From positions 62,001 to 126,000 of the forward strand of contig JFHB01000023.1 of assembly GCA_000729835.1 (NCBI GenBank): a stretch of 64,000 nt of DNA. Reading direction: 5' to 3'. The notes below the pieces were generated by a model. That model was not told the origin of the DNA, ran no database searches, and saw only the letters and a program-made list of their open reading frames with translations. Source of the DNA: Atkinsonella hypoxylon (Eukaryota; Ascomycota; Sordariomycetes; Hypocreales; Clavicipitaceae). Shown piece by piece: positions 36,578 to 47,653 of the stretch (positions are counted from its first letter, which is position 1; the number at the start of each line of letters is the position of its first letter). The position numbers were made by a program, and so were the translations under genes.

Positions 36578-37827
36578 ATGGTACTGCCTGGCTTTCTTTC
36601 GCGGACGATGACTCCATCGCGCATCTCCTTACCGAGTTTCAGCATACAAGATAAACACGAGAAAACAATCATAGCTTCAGAGGGCCTCTTAGAAATAGAC
36701 CTGCCTGACAGTTACGGGCATATCGAATCGATCGCAGAGCTTGAGCACCACGTGCGTAGCTCTAATGTGTGGGTTGCGAGGCAAGGCTTGTGCCATCTCA
36801 TTATTGACCTATCCATCGACGGCGCACCCATTTCTGATATCGATTTACTGCAGCACATGGAAGGTGTGATTATTGGGTGCGAGGTAAGTTTGACAATGCC
36901 AACTGCCGCCTCCTTGGCCGGAGTTGACAATATATAGGTCTGGGAGCGATTGGAACTACGACTCGTACCGGTCACAGAGCACCACGATAAGCGCAGCAGT
37001 CGGAGAACGTATTCCATACAGCATCCTGACCTGTCTTCTGCACTAGCACCACCTAGTACTGCGCCGGTGGCTGTGTTTCGATCGGTCTTATATTCAATTG
37101 ACATATTTACGCGGCAACGGAGCGAGTGTCATGCGAAGAAGAAAGCCCGTCAGACCAGTGACAAGCAAAAAAGGGCTCAGAAAAGAACTATAACAACGAG
37201 AGGCGGACGTATTCGAGACGAACAGGACGAATACAGTCGCCTGGTGTCTACTGATCGGGATGCTGTCGATATGTTTTTGGCAGGAATGAACATGAATGTT
37301 GACGCCAATTTATCTTCTGCAGCTATCAAAAAGAAACGAAAGACAGACATGACAGCTGATCTTGCACGTTCCTCCCACGTACAAGTTTTGTTTCACACGT
37401 GGTTGGAGAGTGTGTTGTATGGGAAAAGGCGTATTTCCAAGAGCGTAACTTTCAATATCAGCAACTCGGCTCCTCCACTGTCGCACTTGGCTCCCGGAGT
37501 GTTTAATGTGCTATATCTCAAGGTACGGCCACGATTGTATTTTAAGTGCATAAGCTAACGTGGATTTAGAATCTATCTGCAAAAAGAGAATTTATCTCGA
37601 TTATTTCCGCATCTCTTGCCCGAATGGTTGACGCGGAGTCGCCCAGCCTTCGCAAAAAGGTGGAAGAGTTGGGTATTTGTGATCAGAGAACTCGCACAAT
37701 AGGTAGCAGACAACAGATTGCTCAAATACAAGGACAAATTGAGCTACGCGTTTGGAGCATACTCATAAGTGCACCGCCACAGCTGAAGAAAGGAGCGAGG
37801 CAGCGAGCGTTGGGAAGATACACATGA
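36578..37827 (+). CDS. Unrecognised protein, 382 residues
   Basis: Exons 36578-36883, 36938-37522 and 37570-37827 join at phase 0 with GTAAGT/TATATAG and GTACGG/GATTTAG introns. The N-terminal third looks folded, with alternating hydrophobic residues (CHLIIDLSIDGAPISDIDLL and VWERLELRLVPVTE across the first splice). The middle is strongly basic (HAKKKARQTSDKQKRAQKRT) and is followed by a helical segment. The C-terminal exon is helical (FISIISASLARMVDAES, then QIQGQIELRVWSILIS). A folded N-terminal domain, basic linker and C-terminal helical bundle is loosely reminiscent of Sld7/MTBP-type replication factors, but this is a guess and no motif proves it. A second Met at residue 11 is an alternative start. 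Function unknown. Confidence 0.7.
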
Positions 37828-38298
37828 GCCTCTTCATAATGACGACGCAATTTGAAGCACAAATAATTCAATTTCTACAATATTCTCCAAGGCTGTCGGA
37901 TCAGGGACAAGACTTTAAGTGATTGATGAGTCGAGCGAATGTTTGATTGTCGAAGTTATGTAGTCGAGGCATCCATCAAGGGAGCATAGGTATATGTATA
38001 CAGAAATAGAAGGCGCCCGCGCACAGCGCTGATTATGAGCGTGCAGGTGTAATTTCGTCTTCCTAGTCGATGCCAAAGAGCCGATACGTGAAAAAGAAAT
38101 GATAAGCCATGTCAAACGCCAATTGACTCAGAGCTCCCGGCCGGCGGACTCCCAACAGGCCCAGTTACAAGAGCATTATCCAATCCGTCAGGGAGAAAGA
38201 GTTGAGGAAGAGGCGATGGTGAAGTTGCATATGTGAACGCGAACAATTCAGACCCGATTCTGTAGGACCAAGAACTCAAGGCCATATCCCACAGACAT
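37828..38298. other. Intergenic region between convergent genes
   Basis: About 470 bp that should contain the 3' ends of the flanking plus- and minus-strand transcripts. No gene is supported. Confidence 0.5.
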
Positions 38299-38526
38299 CT
38301 ATTTTCGTGCTGGAGCACCCTTGGCATTCTTCTCAGCAGGCTTCTTCTTTTTCTTCTTCTGCTCGGGCTTCATGGTAGCAAAATGGATATACCAAATGAG
38401 CAGACATTGCAATCCGAGTCCGAGGAAAACCAGCAGCATGCTAACAAAGAGGTGTGGCTGTTCGTTGAGAGCGACGACAGCTTCCTTGGTCGCGCCAATT
38501 TTCCTCATCCAGTCGAAGTTGGCCAT
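38299..38526 (-). CDS. Small single-pass membrane protein, 75 residues
   Basis: An intronless frame from ATG 38526 to TAG 38299. Residues 1-25 are soluble (MANFDWMRKIGATKEAVVAL). One hydrophobic segment of about 22 residues follows (LFVSMLLVFLGLGLQCLLIW), then a short linker and a very basic tail of seven lysines and more (EQKKKKKKPAEKNAKGAP). The layout fits a small membrane protein with a basic cytosolic tail, for example in the ER or an organelle envelope. The frame has a clear protein-like composition and an ATG with a purine-rich upstream context. I do not recognise the family. Confidence 0.68.
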   Translation of the reverse strand: MANFDWMRKIGATKEAVVALNEQPHLFVSMLLVFLGLGLQCLLIWYIHFATMKPEQKKKKKKPAEKNAKGAPARK

Positions 38527-39235
38527 GTTGTAGGTAGGTCAGTGGTGGCGCGAGATTGACGGTTGATGGCAGGGTGAAGATTGGGTGTGAGTGCGCCAGG
38601 CACTTTGTGTTCCGCGGGCTTGTGCGCCCGAGGGGAAGGAAACCGATGCTTTTGGAAATGGAAGTAGACGATCAAGCGTCCAGCGGCTTGGGATCAGGAA
38701 TTTTTGAACAAGCTGCGTTGAGGCGTTGAGGAGTTGGCGGCGGTCATTGTACTTGTATACGTTGGGGGAGGCCCACTGGGGGTGATGGGATCCTGAGACG
38801 AGCGTTTCACGGGTGCGGGCGTGTGGTTTTGGGATTGGGATTGACGGGAGAGGCATAGGTGACTTGGTGGAATTAATTCATGTTCGAAATGTGCTGATAC
38901 TGATGGCGTCACACTGTTTATGCGCCAATTGCATTCATTCATTACACCTTGAACCAAGATGCATACATGATTAGAAATACGGAGTACAGTCCAGGATGAT
39001 ATGGATTGGACTAGCCGTTTCCAGTCACGTGGCCCATCAGCCATTCCGCAGTTCACACTAACCCAATCGGTCGTCGGCTCCAATTGGGGATTGTCCCTAG
39101 ACCAGAAAAATCTTGAGCTTCAATTGCGTGAAGCAGAATGCCGCTGGATATATAGACCAGCTTCTAGCCACTTTCACCACTGGGCATCATCACCGTGCTT
39201 GAAAAGTCCCTACTCGAAGGGCAGGCACGTAGGCC
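38527..39235. promoter_or_regulatory. Divergent promoter region
   Basis: A 709-bp gap between the start codons of the small membrane protein (minus) and uS5m (plus), so both promoters lie here. It contains one exact TACGGAGTA at 38978-38986. Overlapping minus-strand open frames have no support. Confidence 0.5.
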
Positions 39236-40893
39236 ATGTGCGTTGCACGTCCGGCATACAGCCTCATCGGGAGGTGTATTGCTTCGACGACTCGATCCCG
39301 AGCTGCATCGCCAATCGTCGCAGCACCATGCCAGCAGTTCCATAGCTCGGCACCCCGTTCCAAGCGGCGGTCACGATTCAGAAATGTCAAAGCGGACGAG
39401 ATGGGACTGCTGGATCCTTCCATTCTGTCTCAATATCGGCAGGAAAAATTTCCAGAGTATACAAAGGAGGAGCTGGAAGCCCTGAAACAAAAATATACCC
39501 CTGAGCAACTGGAAGCCTTGCGGGCAGGAGAGGAAGCCATCGACCCAGACGACATGATCATGCAGGGCAGACTGCGTGATGATCCTTACCGACCAGACTA
39601 CGTGGAAGACTACACGGTGCTCGACCCCCGGTACGATGTCAAGCCCAAGTTGGACGTGACGCCGCAAGAGCCAGAGTGGCTCAACCACAACGAATGGGTT
39701 GACAAATATGGCTCGACCATGTCACAGTTGACTGATAAAAAGACGAGCAGTCAGCTCACGAGAGCCATGATCCGCGCCCTGCGAAGAGTACGAACCAGCA
39801 ACGGAGCGGAACTAATAGACCTGACGGAGGAGGAGCTCGAGGACATTGAGAACGACCCCGAGCTGCTGAAGAAGTATCTCGTGGTGGCGGATGGGGACAA
39901 ATCAGCAGAACAGGACGCGGATGCCTCTGGCTCCGATCTGCTGACGCGCGAACAGGCCTTGAAGCTCGATGAGGCCGTGGATGCCGAGTGGAAGAAGGAG
40001 CTCGACAAGCTGACGACGGTGACGGGCGAGAGCGAGATTGAGCCCAGCAACCTGGAGCTGCTGGCCGATGGTCCCGCAGGCATCAACCGCGCGTACTCGG
40101 CCGAGGCGCCCGAGTTGGGCAAAGTGCCCGGCGTCGAGGGTCTTTACAAATCAGCAGACGACCCCGAGGACGAGGGCCAGGATGACGGCGGTCACTACCA
40201 GGAAATCAAGCGTCTCACGGGCATGACGCTCAGCGAGATCCAGTCCATCTATCGCAAAGTGCTAGTCACCCGCTGGGTGTCCAACCAGACGCGTCTGGGC
40301 AAAGTACGCAGCACATCGGTCGTTGCCATTGCAGGCAACGGCAACGGGCGTCTCGGCCTGGGCATCGCCAAGTCAACCGAGGCAGGACTGGCTGCCGAAA
40401 CCGCCCAATTACTTGCCATCCGCAACATGAAGCCCATTCGACGGTACGAGAACCGCACCATCTACGGCAACTCGACGGCCAAGGTCTCTGGGACGGTAGT
40501 GGAGCTGTTCTCCCGTCCACCAGGTAAGCAGTGTCTTGGTCTTTATATATATATATATGTTCTACTGGGAACAGACACACACACACACACACACACACGA
40601 CTTTTTTTTTTTTCAAAAAAAAAAAAAATCCACGCTACATGCTCAAAACTAACGCTTTGCAAAACGCCCCAGGTTTCGGACTTCGCTGCCCGCACCGCAT
40701 CTTCGAAATGTGCCGCGCGTCAGGCATCCACGATATCCACGGGCGCATGCCGCGCTCCAAAAACCCCATGAACTCTGTCAAGGCGACGTACGAGGCTCTC
40801 ACGAACCAGCTTGACCCAGAGGCGATTGCCATTGGGCGCGGCAAGAAGATGGCTGATGCAAGGAAGGTGTATTACGGTGGCGCTGTATACTAG
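39236..40893 (+). CDS. Mitochondrial small-subunit ribosomal protein uS5m
   Basis: Component of the mitochondrial ribosome small subunit. Exons 39236-40523 and 40673-40893 join in frame to 502 residues. Residues 1-50 are Arg/Ser/Ala-rich and fit a mitochondrial presequence. A long acidic, helical, fungus-specific N-terminal region follows. The S5 domain begins near residue 340, with RKVLVTRWVSNQTRLGKVRS, the glycine-rich loop VAIAGNGNGRLGLGIAKSTE, and after the splice FGLRCPHRIFEMCRASGIHD and the C-terminal S5 fold (NPMNSVKATYEALTNQ). ATG 39236 is the first in frame and gives the presequence. The single intron (40524-40672) is made mostly of simple repeats. It is tail to tail with DAD3. Confidence 0.93.
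40543..40628 (+). repeat. Stacked simple repeats in the uS5m intron
   Basis: TA (40543-40558), AC (about 40575-40599), a T run and an A run follow one another within one 149-bp intron. The T and A runs could pair in the transcript. Confidence 0.9.
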
Positions 40894-41050
40894 ATGTGAA
40901 TGAACAGGTGTGGATAGACGGTGTGTATACTAAATTGTACATGGATGCAGTGCCCTCCTCTCGGGTTATCGTCTTCCAAACTACCAGCATTCAGTCCCGA
41001 AAACATGTCAAAAAAAAAAAATTTTCAAAAAAAGAAACCCCCCCCCCCCT

Positions 41051-41394
41051 TCACTCCGCGGGGCCCCCCTCAAACTCCTGCTGCAAGACAATACTATAAA
41101 CACTCGTCTTCAAAAGCGTAAACGCAAGACTGGTCTTGCGCTCCAGCTCGCGCAGCCCATCTGCAATCTCGAGCGATGCATCGCCCGCCAGCGCGTCTAG
41201 CCTCGACGCCAACTACAACCGCTCAGCTACCTCGTCAGCAGATTTCAATAGGGGAAAAAAAAAAAATAAAAAAAAAAAAAAAAAAAAAAGAAACAAAGAA
41301 AAAAAAGGAAATAACAAACCTTCTTCATGTTATTTGCGAGCCGCTCGTATTCCTCCAGGACGTCGTGCTCTAACGGCGTGAGGTCAGGCTCCAT
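41051..41394 (-). CDS. DAD3: DASH complex subunit Dad3
   Basis: DASH (Dam1) complex subunits couple kinetochores to spindle microtubules. Two exons on the minus strand, 41320-41394 and 41051-41212, join at phase 0 to 78 residues, the usual Dad3 size. Exon 1 reads MEPDLTPLEHDVLEEYERLA, the family's N-terminal signature. Exon 2 has LRELERKTSLAFTLLKTSVY and SIVLQQEF, the conserved second half. The donor is GTTTGT and the acceptor TTGTAG. The 107-bp intron is almost entirely an A/T homopolymer tract. The gene is too small to be seen as a long open frame. It is tail to tail with uS5m and divergently placed relative to nothing close; the next start lies beyond the giant coiled-coil gene. Confidence 0.9.
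41258..41310. repeat. A-rich homopolymer tract in the DAD3 intron
   Basis: About 45 of 53 bases are A on the plus strand (T in the transcript), acting as a very long polypyrimidine tract upstream of the DAD3 acceptor. Confidence 0.9.
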
Positions 41395-41817
41395 GATGTG
41401 ATGTTGATGAAAGTAGGGAATTCTAGCGCGTCATGCACTGTGGGTTTGGCGCACGGACTTGGATTGAAAACGCGCCTTACCGCCCCTGCCCCTGTCTTTA
41501 GGTACGTTGGCTTGAGTACCCCGGACAGCCGGACAGCATCTGAAGTTAGCTCAACTGTACGAACGATTCTGACAGCACTCGTCTGCCGAACCGGACTCGT
41601 TGAATTTCACACTCACTTTGAAAACACCGTCGACGAGACAAACCGCGCAGAAGCTATACAATCTCGCAGTTCATAATCTGTACTCTGTAATTCATAAACA
41701 TCTGCAGGCCCGTGCATCCAAAGGCCAACTTGTTCCAACAGGCCCCATGCCAATTCCATACATACATACATACGTATATATATATATATATATATATATG
41801 TCATCTTGTAATCTACC
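41395..41817. other. Intergenic region with TA microsatellite
   Basis: Contains the DAD3 upstream region and the 3' end of the giant coiled-coil gene. A CATA/TA microsatellite lies at about 41757-41800. No gene is supported. Confidence 0.5.
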
Positions 41818-44800
41818 TCAGCTCCCGTATACAACCATGCCCGTCTCTGCTCCACCATCTGTCCCGACCGCGCTCTCCGTGTATTCACTACTCATGTCGT
41901 CCGTCTCGCTGTATCCCGCATCAGACTCGGTGTACTGGCTCGAGATGACGGTCGTCCCAGCACTACTGCGACGCAAGGTGCCTGTGTCGCTCTCCTCGCC
42001 GTCTTCGTCCACCACCGAGTCAAGGATGACGCTGTTCTCGACTGCATAGTCTATCGAGCTCGACGCCGGCCAAGGAGCAACGCTCTCAGGCTCGTCGAGC
42101 TCTTCTTCCACCGTCTCACCTACGCTCAGGTTCTCCTTGTCTTCTTGCCCGAATCCCTTGCCGAGACCACCGCCCCAGCTGCGCTTGCGGAGTGCATTGC
42201 CGGCCGCTGTCCGGACACTCTGGCTTCGCTTGACGAGTGTAGACGGCGAGCCGCTGTTCATCTGGCTGAGCGACGCAATTCGTCTGGCTGATCCATTCTG
42301 GTTAGATATAGCCAGACTTCTCCTGGCTGACAGGGCCATGCTGACTGCGGGACGGCTGGGCTTTCCACCATTTGTCACCTCTCCGCCCTCTGCCGCGGAT
42401 TTCTTAACTCGCTTGCGGTTCATGTTGTCACGGCCCTTGTTGCCCTTGGCCATCAAGAGAACACGGGAATGGTCCATGACCCCTTCCACAATGCGGCGTT
42501 CCAGTCTCTCGGCGCGGTGCTCCATATCTGACAACTCTTCCTTCCGTAAACTCAAAGCTGTTTCAAGTGATCCTACATCACCTGCGAGCCGAGTCTTCTG
42601 TCTGATCAAGCTTTCCTGTTCCGTGCGCAGCTTGACAACACTATCACGGAGTCTTGCTTCCTCGTCCTTGAGGCTGAGTATTGAAGCCTCCACGTGGTCG
42701 CGTTCAGCCAGCTTGCGCTCCAGTTCAATCATGGTATCCTGAAGCGTCCTTTCTCGGTCCTCATGCTCATCCTCAATGCGTTGAGTCTGGATAGAAAGGA
42801 ATTGCGAGATCTCGGCCGCCGTGTTCACAACAGATTGGTGCACCTTGTCCAACGTCTCAAGCTGCGACAAAGCTTGCGCTGAGGAGTTGCTGTGATCAAC
42901 CAACTTATCGAGCTTCTCCTGAACTGAAGTATCATCGTATCGTTGTTCGGCAAGTTGGTCAAGTTTCTCTTTTACTTCCGTGTCATCATACTTCGACTCA
43001 ACCAACAGGCCAAGCATCTCTTTCATCTCCGTATCATCATACTTGGACTCAATCAACTGGCTAAGTATCTCTTTCACCTCCGCATCATCATATCTTTCTG
43101 GTACAGGAAGCATCGCCGCATCAAATGGCTTGATCTCGCCAATCTTGTCGCAAATCTCGCTCGTTGACGATCTCGCATGTTCAAAATGCTCTCCCACAAG
43201 CAGCATGATATCCTTGACAGCCTCCAGAATCTGAGGTTGAATCTCTTTCATCTCGCCCTGCAAGCCCTCCACAGCCGTGACAGCTTGTTGGACCTGCTCA
43301 CGTGTCTGCTCGTGCTCATTTTTGCCTTCAGTCTGCTGCTCCTCGGTTCGCGAGGCGAGATCCTCCACTTTTGAAAACACCGTCTTGGACGCTTCTTCCA
43401 TCTTCTCGAGAGAGTCCGTGACCGTTGAGCCAAGTGTATCAATCAATAGCTTCAGATCCTCGGCAACAGCTCTGGTGCTGACAACTGCTGCTTCAGTTTC
43501 AAGTCCGCGTGCCTCGTTTGCATCCGACTTTTCTTCCATGGCAGCCTTAAACTCGTCGTATTTGGCAACCAGTTCGGCTATCTTGTCGTCAATCTTGGTT
43601 CCAATATTTTCGGCTGTTTCTTGCAGCTTCTCATTCGATTCAAGTCGAGCACCAGCTACAACCTCCTTGTTCTCTTCGAATTGAGTCTTCATGGTGTCAA
43701 ACATCTCCTTCAGGTCTGCCCCGACATTCTCGTTCTTGTCAATCTTCTCACTCATACCTTCAAAGAGATTGTTGAGAGAATCAATGCCGTTTGAGCCATC
43801 CTCTAGCTTGGTCTTCATCGTTTCTTGAAACTCTTCCAAGAATGTCTTGACCTCGGTCACACGATCAGCCACACCAACAATCTCCGCTTGACGGTCATCA
43901 AGTGCCTTGGCAGTAGATTCGGTGTGAGTATCGATCTTATCCTTGGCCTCCTTGAGGATGGTCTCTAGGTTTATGACGTCTTCTTTATGCGAGACGGCTG
44001 TAAAATCAAAGCTAGCGACGCCATCCAATGCAGCCTTCATTTCTAGTACAATAGCTTCGACCGCTTCAACCCCGACCTTTGTGGCTATTTCCTCATCAGC
44101 TGGTGTTTCTTTCTCGCTCCTCTCCTTCATCTCTTCCAAAGTCAGGCTGAGTTGCGTGACGGTGGTCTCTAGAGCAGACAAGTCTTCCTTGTTAGAGACC
44201 GTATTAAGCTGTTCCGAGATAGTGTTCATTGTTTCTCGAGACTCGAGAATAATTGTCTCAAGTGTATCGATATGGTCTCTACGAACGGCTTGCTCCCCTT
44301 CAAGAAGGTCATCCAAGCTCGCTTTGGTATTGCGCAGTATAGTCTCAATTGCTATGACGTCGTCCTTGGTAGCCGCGTCACCATTGGCCGCGGGTGTAGC
44401 ATTTTGTGTTTCCTCTGGAGGCTCAGCAGCAGCAAGAGCTGTTTCACGGGACCGGACTTCGTCCACTCCCTCTTGTACGTTGCGCAGCATTTCTTCCAGG
44501 CGAGCCAGATCTTCTCGTTGGATACTTTCAGTTGCGGTTTCGGGTTCCATGGCCTCGACCTTGATCCGGAGTTGGGTGATCAAGATCTCGAGGTTCCTAA
44601 TGTCGTCCTGCTTTACCATGTCCATAGGAATCATGGCTCGGTCGGCATCTTCATTGATGGTTGCAACAGCTGCGACGGCTCTGTCATTACTACCTTCTCG
44701 AATAGTCTCAATGTCAGACCGTACTGAATTCAGGCCGGCCCTAAGAGCATCCAAGATCTCATCATTGGCCGTCAGATCAGCAGGCTTGTAAGTGATCCGG

Positions 44801-47653
44801 TCAATCCCGGCGCGGAGGTCGTTCAGCCCATCTTGTATGGCGTCAAGGATTTCACCAGTTTCCGGTCGAGGCCGGAGAATCTCTTGTCGCAGGCTCGTCA
44901 ACCCGTTGTGGATTGCATCGAGGACCTCCTGATTGCTAGCACCAGGAATAGCCTGGGCAGTAGCTGGTATCATAGATGAGTTCACAATCTCTCGCAGTCC
45001 CTCGAGCTCGGTCTGGATCTGCTCCCGTGAGTTGTTGCTCGCTTGGGAAACAACCTTAGAGACCTCTTCCTTGAACTCCTTCATGGTAAGTGACAAGTTC
45101 TCCATGAATTCTTCTTGGCCAGAGGCATCATATACCCGGTCGACGTAGCCTTCGATGGCAAGTCGTAGATTCTCCAGTCCATCTTTTGTTGCGTCCAAAA
45201 CTTGTTCCGTGTCTCGCCCATTAGCCGCAACATTTTCCTTGGCCTCTTCAGAGACGGCCCTGAATTCCAATTTCATGTATTCCATGATTTCTTGCAAGCG
45301 AACGACAATCTCATCGTTGTTAGACGCAGCCACGAGAGCGTCGCCTCGAGGTAGATCAAGCCCTTCAAGTCCTTCCCGAACTGCGTGGACCATGTCTTCA
45401 TGTGAGATTTCATTGCCCACGGCAGAAGCTGTGACCGGAAACTCGAACTCTTCGAGACAGTCGCGGACGGCGTCTATGATTTCATCTCTTGACAATGAAG
45501 CTGGCGTATCGACCTCAGGGGGAGTGAAATGCTTCAGTCCTTCCACAACTGCCTTGAAAACCTCCTCTCGGGTGGCAGCTTCAGGTCGTTCGTCTCGCGG
45601 GGCGTATTCCTGAAGTCCTTCCTTGAGACAGGCCAGAACTTCATCTCTCTCGAGACCTACTTGCTGCACTTCAATCTCGGGCTTGTAGTTTTCCCAAGCG
45701 TCTTTGACAGCTTCAATGACATCCTCCCGGCTCAAATCTGGCATATCATCACGAGAAGCTTCATTGTCCCGCAATGCAGCACGCATGGCATTGTAAATCT
45801 CCTGATAGTCGACAATTGTCTTTTGCGAAGATTGCGATTGTGCGGATTGTCGTCGATGTTCCCGCAAGACATTATTCAATTGCTCCTTCATCTGCTCTAG
45901 GCCCTCATCGATGACCCTTGAAACATCATCCTTGCTGGGAGATTCGGTCTCCACGATGCCCTTGACTCCTATCTTTTCTAGCCTCTTTCCCAATTCCCGG
46001 CCCATGCCAAGAACCTCCCCTCTCAGTTCACGAACGAGAGCCTTGACCTCGGCAGTCAAGCCACCACCTTGGGCCACGCTGTCTTTGACAGACCGGATGA
46101 TCTTCATGAGGTCTTCATTGACGAGATCGGCGCCGCGTCCGGGGGGGGCAGATGATCTTCTGCTGTCAGTGTTGTAGAGCAGTCTCTCGACGCGTTGAGT
46201 TACGAGGCCGCTTCCTGATCTCTGCAGCTCGATGTCTTCGTCGCTCATGCTCCTGCCTCTGATCGTGTTTCCAAGGATAACGGCGTTCTCTGATTGTGAG
46301 CGAACATACTGCGCCAATTCATCAACTTTGGAAGAAGTCGCCATGCCCGACAATTTTTGTGAAAGCTCCGTAAGCAAGCCAACAAGTGACTCATGGCCAT
46401 CTTTCGTGCCCAAACCATTCCAGATCTTCTCCAGCAGCATGAGAGACGCAGATGTATCTACTCCAGATAGTGAAGGGGTGCTGATGGAGCCACGATCAAT
46501 TGAATCGGCAAAGCTTTTTGGTGACGGTATCCTTGGGAGCTGGAACGGTCGTGGCTGTGTTGGTGGCGAGCCATACGGCTTGTTGTCAAGATAAGGGCCG
46601 TTGAACGAGGCAATTCTGCTCGACGTCTCGTGAATGTTGCCCAAGAGTTCTCGTAAGCTCTTTCGTACATCCTCATCCCTTGTCTTTGTTGCTTCTTTCA
46701 GGCTTAGCAAGTCGGTGGCATTGTCTCGACTCCGTCGAGTCAGCGCCGCCATCTCCTTTTGGAGAGACGTAGCAATGTTTGTTAGAGTAACTAGTTGCGC
46801 AGCAACATCCTCGGCGGAACAGGATACTTTGTGAGTTGACCCGATGTGAAGGGTTGATATAGCAGGCTCGGCCTCTTTGGAAGATGGTTTGGCTCCCATG
46901 GTCTGCAATGCGAGCATGGTCGAGCTCTGAGGCGGCGTATTCTCCCCTAGAATGCTCTGCGGAGGACGTCGAGCTGTCGGTCTCAGAATGGGGGTAAGAC
47001 TTGGTCCAGGAACGGGAGTCGAGCTTGTAGAGTCTCTGTCTTCTCGCTTCGGTTCTTGTGGCAACTCTCGTGGCGTCGTAGGGGTTGATGGCCTAAGATC
47101 GGGTTTGCTCCAGTTTCCTTCGATCATCAAGCTCAGGTCTCGTACAGAACCAGGCTGCAGAGACTGTAGGCGACGATGCGAACCACCCTTGACCAGGGCT
47201 CGCTCTGGGGATTCTCCTCCACGTTTGAAGATGGCGCTATGTTCCCGCGCCCGCTCATTCAAGGCAGCATGAGCTGACTGGATTGCGCTCGAAGTGCCAG
47301 CGCGCGAAGTCAGGCCGGGTGATTGAGGGTTCGGATTCAGTGGCAAAGGCGGCGGAGCTCGTTCCGGATCTGAGCTATCCCACCTGCTGGAATATCAGCT
47401 TTTGCACCCAAGAGGGCATGGAAATGATGCGGGACATGAGAAAGGTCAACCGGAACGAACAGCGTGTCCTTCTATCTCTCGACCACAGGGTGCGAAGGAG
47501 GAGATATGGACAGTAGGCAAATGCAAGAAGAGACTCAATTACGTACATAGGAATCAGAGCTTTAAAGCTGTGGTCTGAAGATGCAGAATATTGATGTTTC
47601 AGGTATCTGTCGCCATCTTTAGAAGATGCTGAGTCCCAGTCGGGCGGGGGCAT
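41818..47653 (-). CDS. Giant coiled-coil protein with several internal repeat families, 1,890 residues
   Basis: Exon 1 (47547-47653) and exon 2 (41818-47383) join as AT+G, giving KALIPMWDSSDPERAPPPLP across the splice, with GTACGT/CAGCAG signals. Residues 1-250 are Ser/Pro-rich. From about 250 to 1,650 it is nearly continuous charged helix. Three repeat families are visible: about ten degenerate copies of a DEILDAIxxGLxxLR helix motif; about six copies of an EDxxxLExxLxxxxxxL motif; and four 17-residue units of the form YDDTEVKEKLDQLAEQR. A heptad coiled coil near residues 1,530-1,640 (REEELS... region) follows, then a disordered Ser/Thr/Asp-rich end. No Walker A or B motif is present, so it is not an SMC ATPase. 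It may be a structural scaffold or tether. Function unknown. Confidence 0.88.
42893..43094 (-). repeat. Coding tandem repeat, four units of 51 bp
   Basis: Four consecutive 17-residue units begin with YDD and share V/M-K-E-x-L spacing: AEVKEILSQLIESK, TEMKEMLGLLVESK, TEVKEKLDQLAEQR, TSVQEKLDKLVDH. The middle two are similar at DNA level, indicating recent duplication. Confidence 0.85.
44690..45745 (-). repeat. Degenerate helical repeat array within the giant coiled-coil protein
   Basis: At least nine segments follow a pattern of two acidic residues, hydrophobics, A, then G-L: DEVLACLKEGLQEY, EEVFKAVVEGLKHF, DEIIDAVRDCLEEF, EDMVHAVREGLEGL, EQVLDATKDGLENL, QEVLDAIHNGLTSL, GEILDAIQDGLNDL, DEILDALRAGLNSV. 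Spacing is roughly 34-45 residues and each is linked by a variable stretch. Confidence 0.75.

Noticed and set aside
43277..44791. Ser-rich plus-strand open frames up to 282 residues
   Set aside because: They are antisense shadows of the Glu/Asp-rich giant coiled-coil gene.
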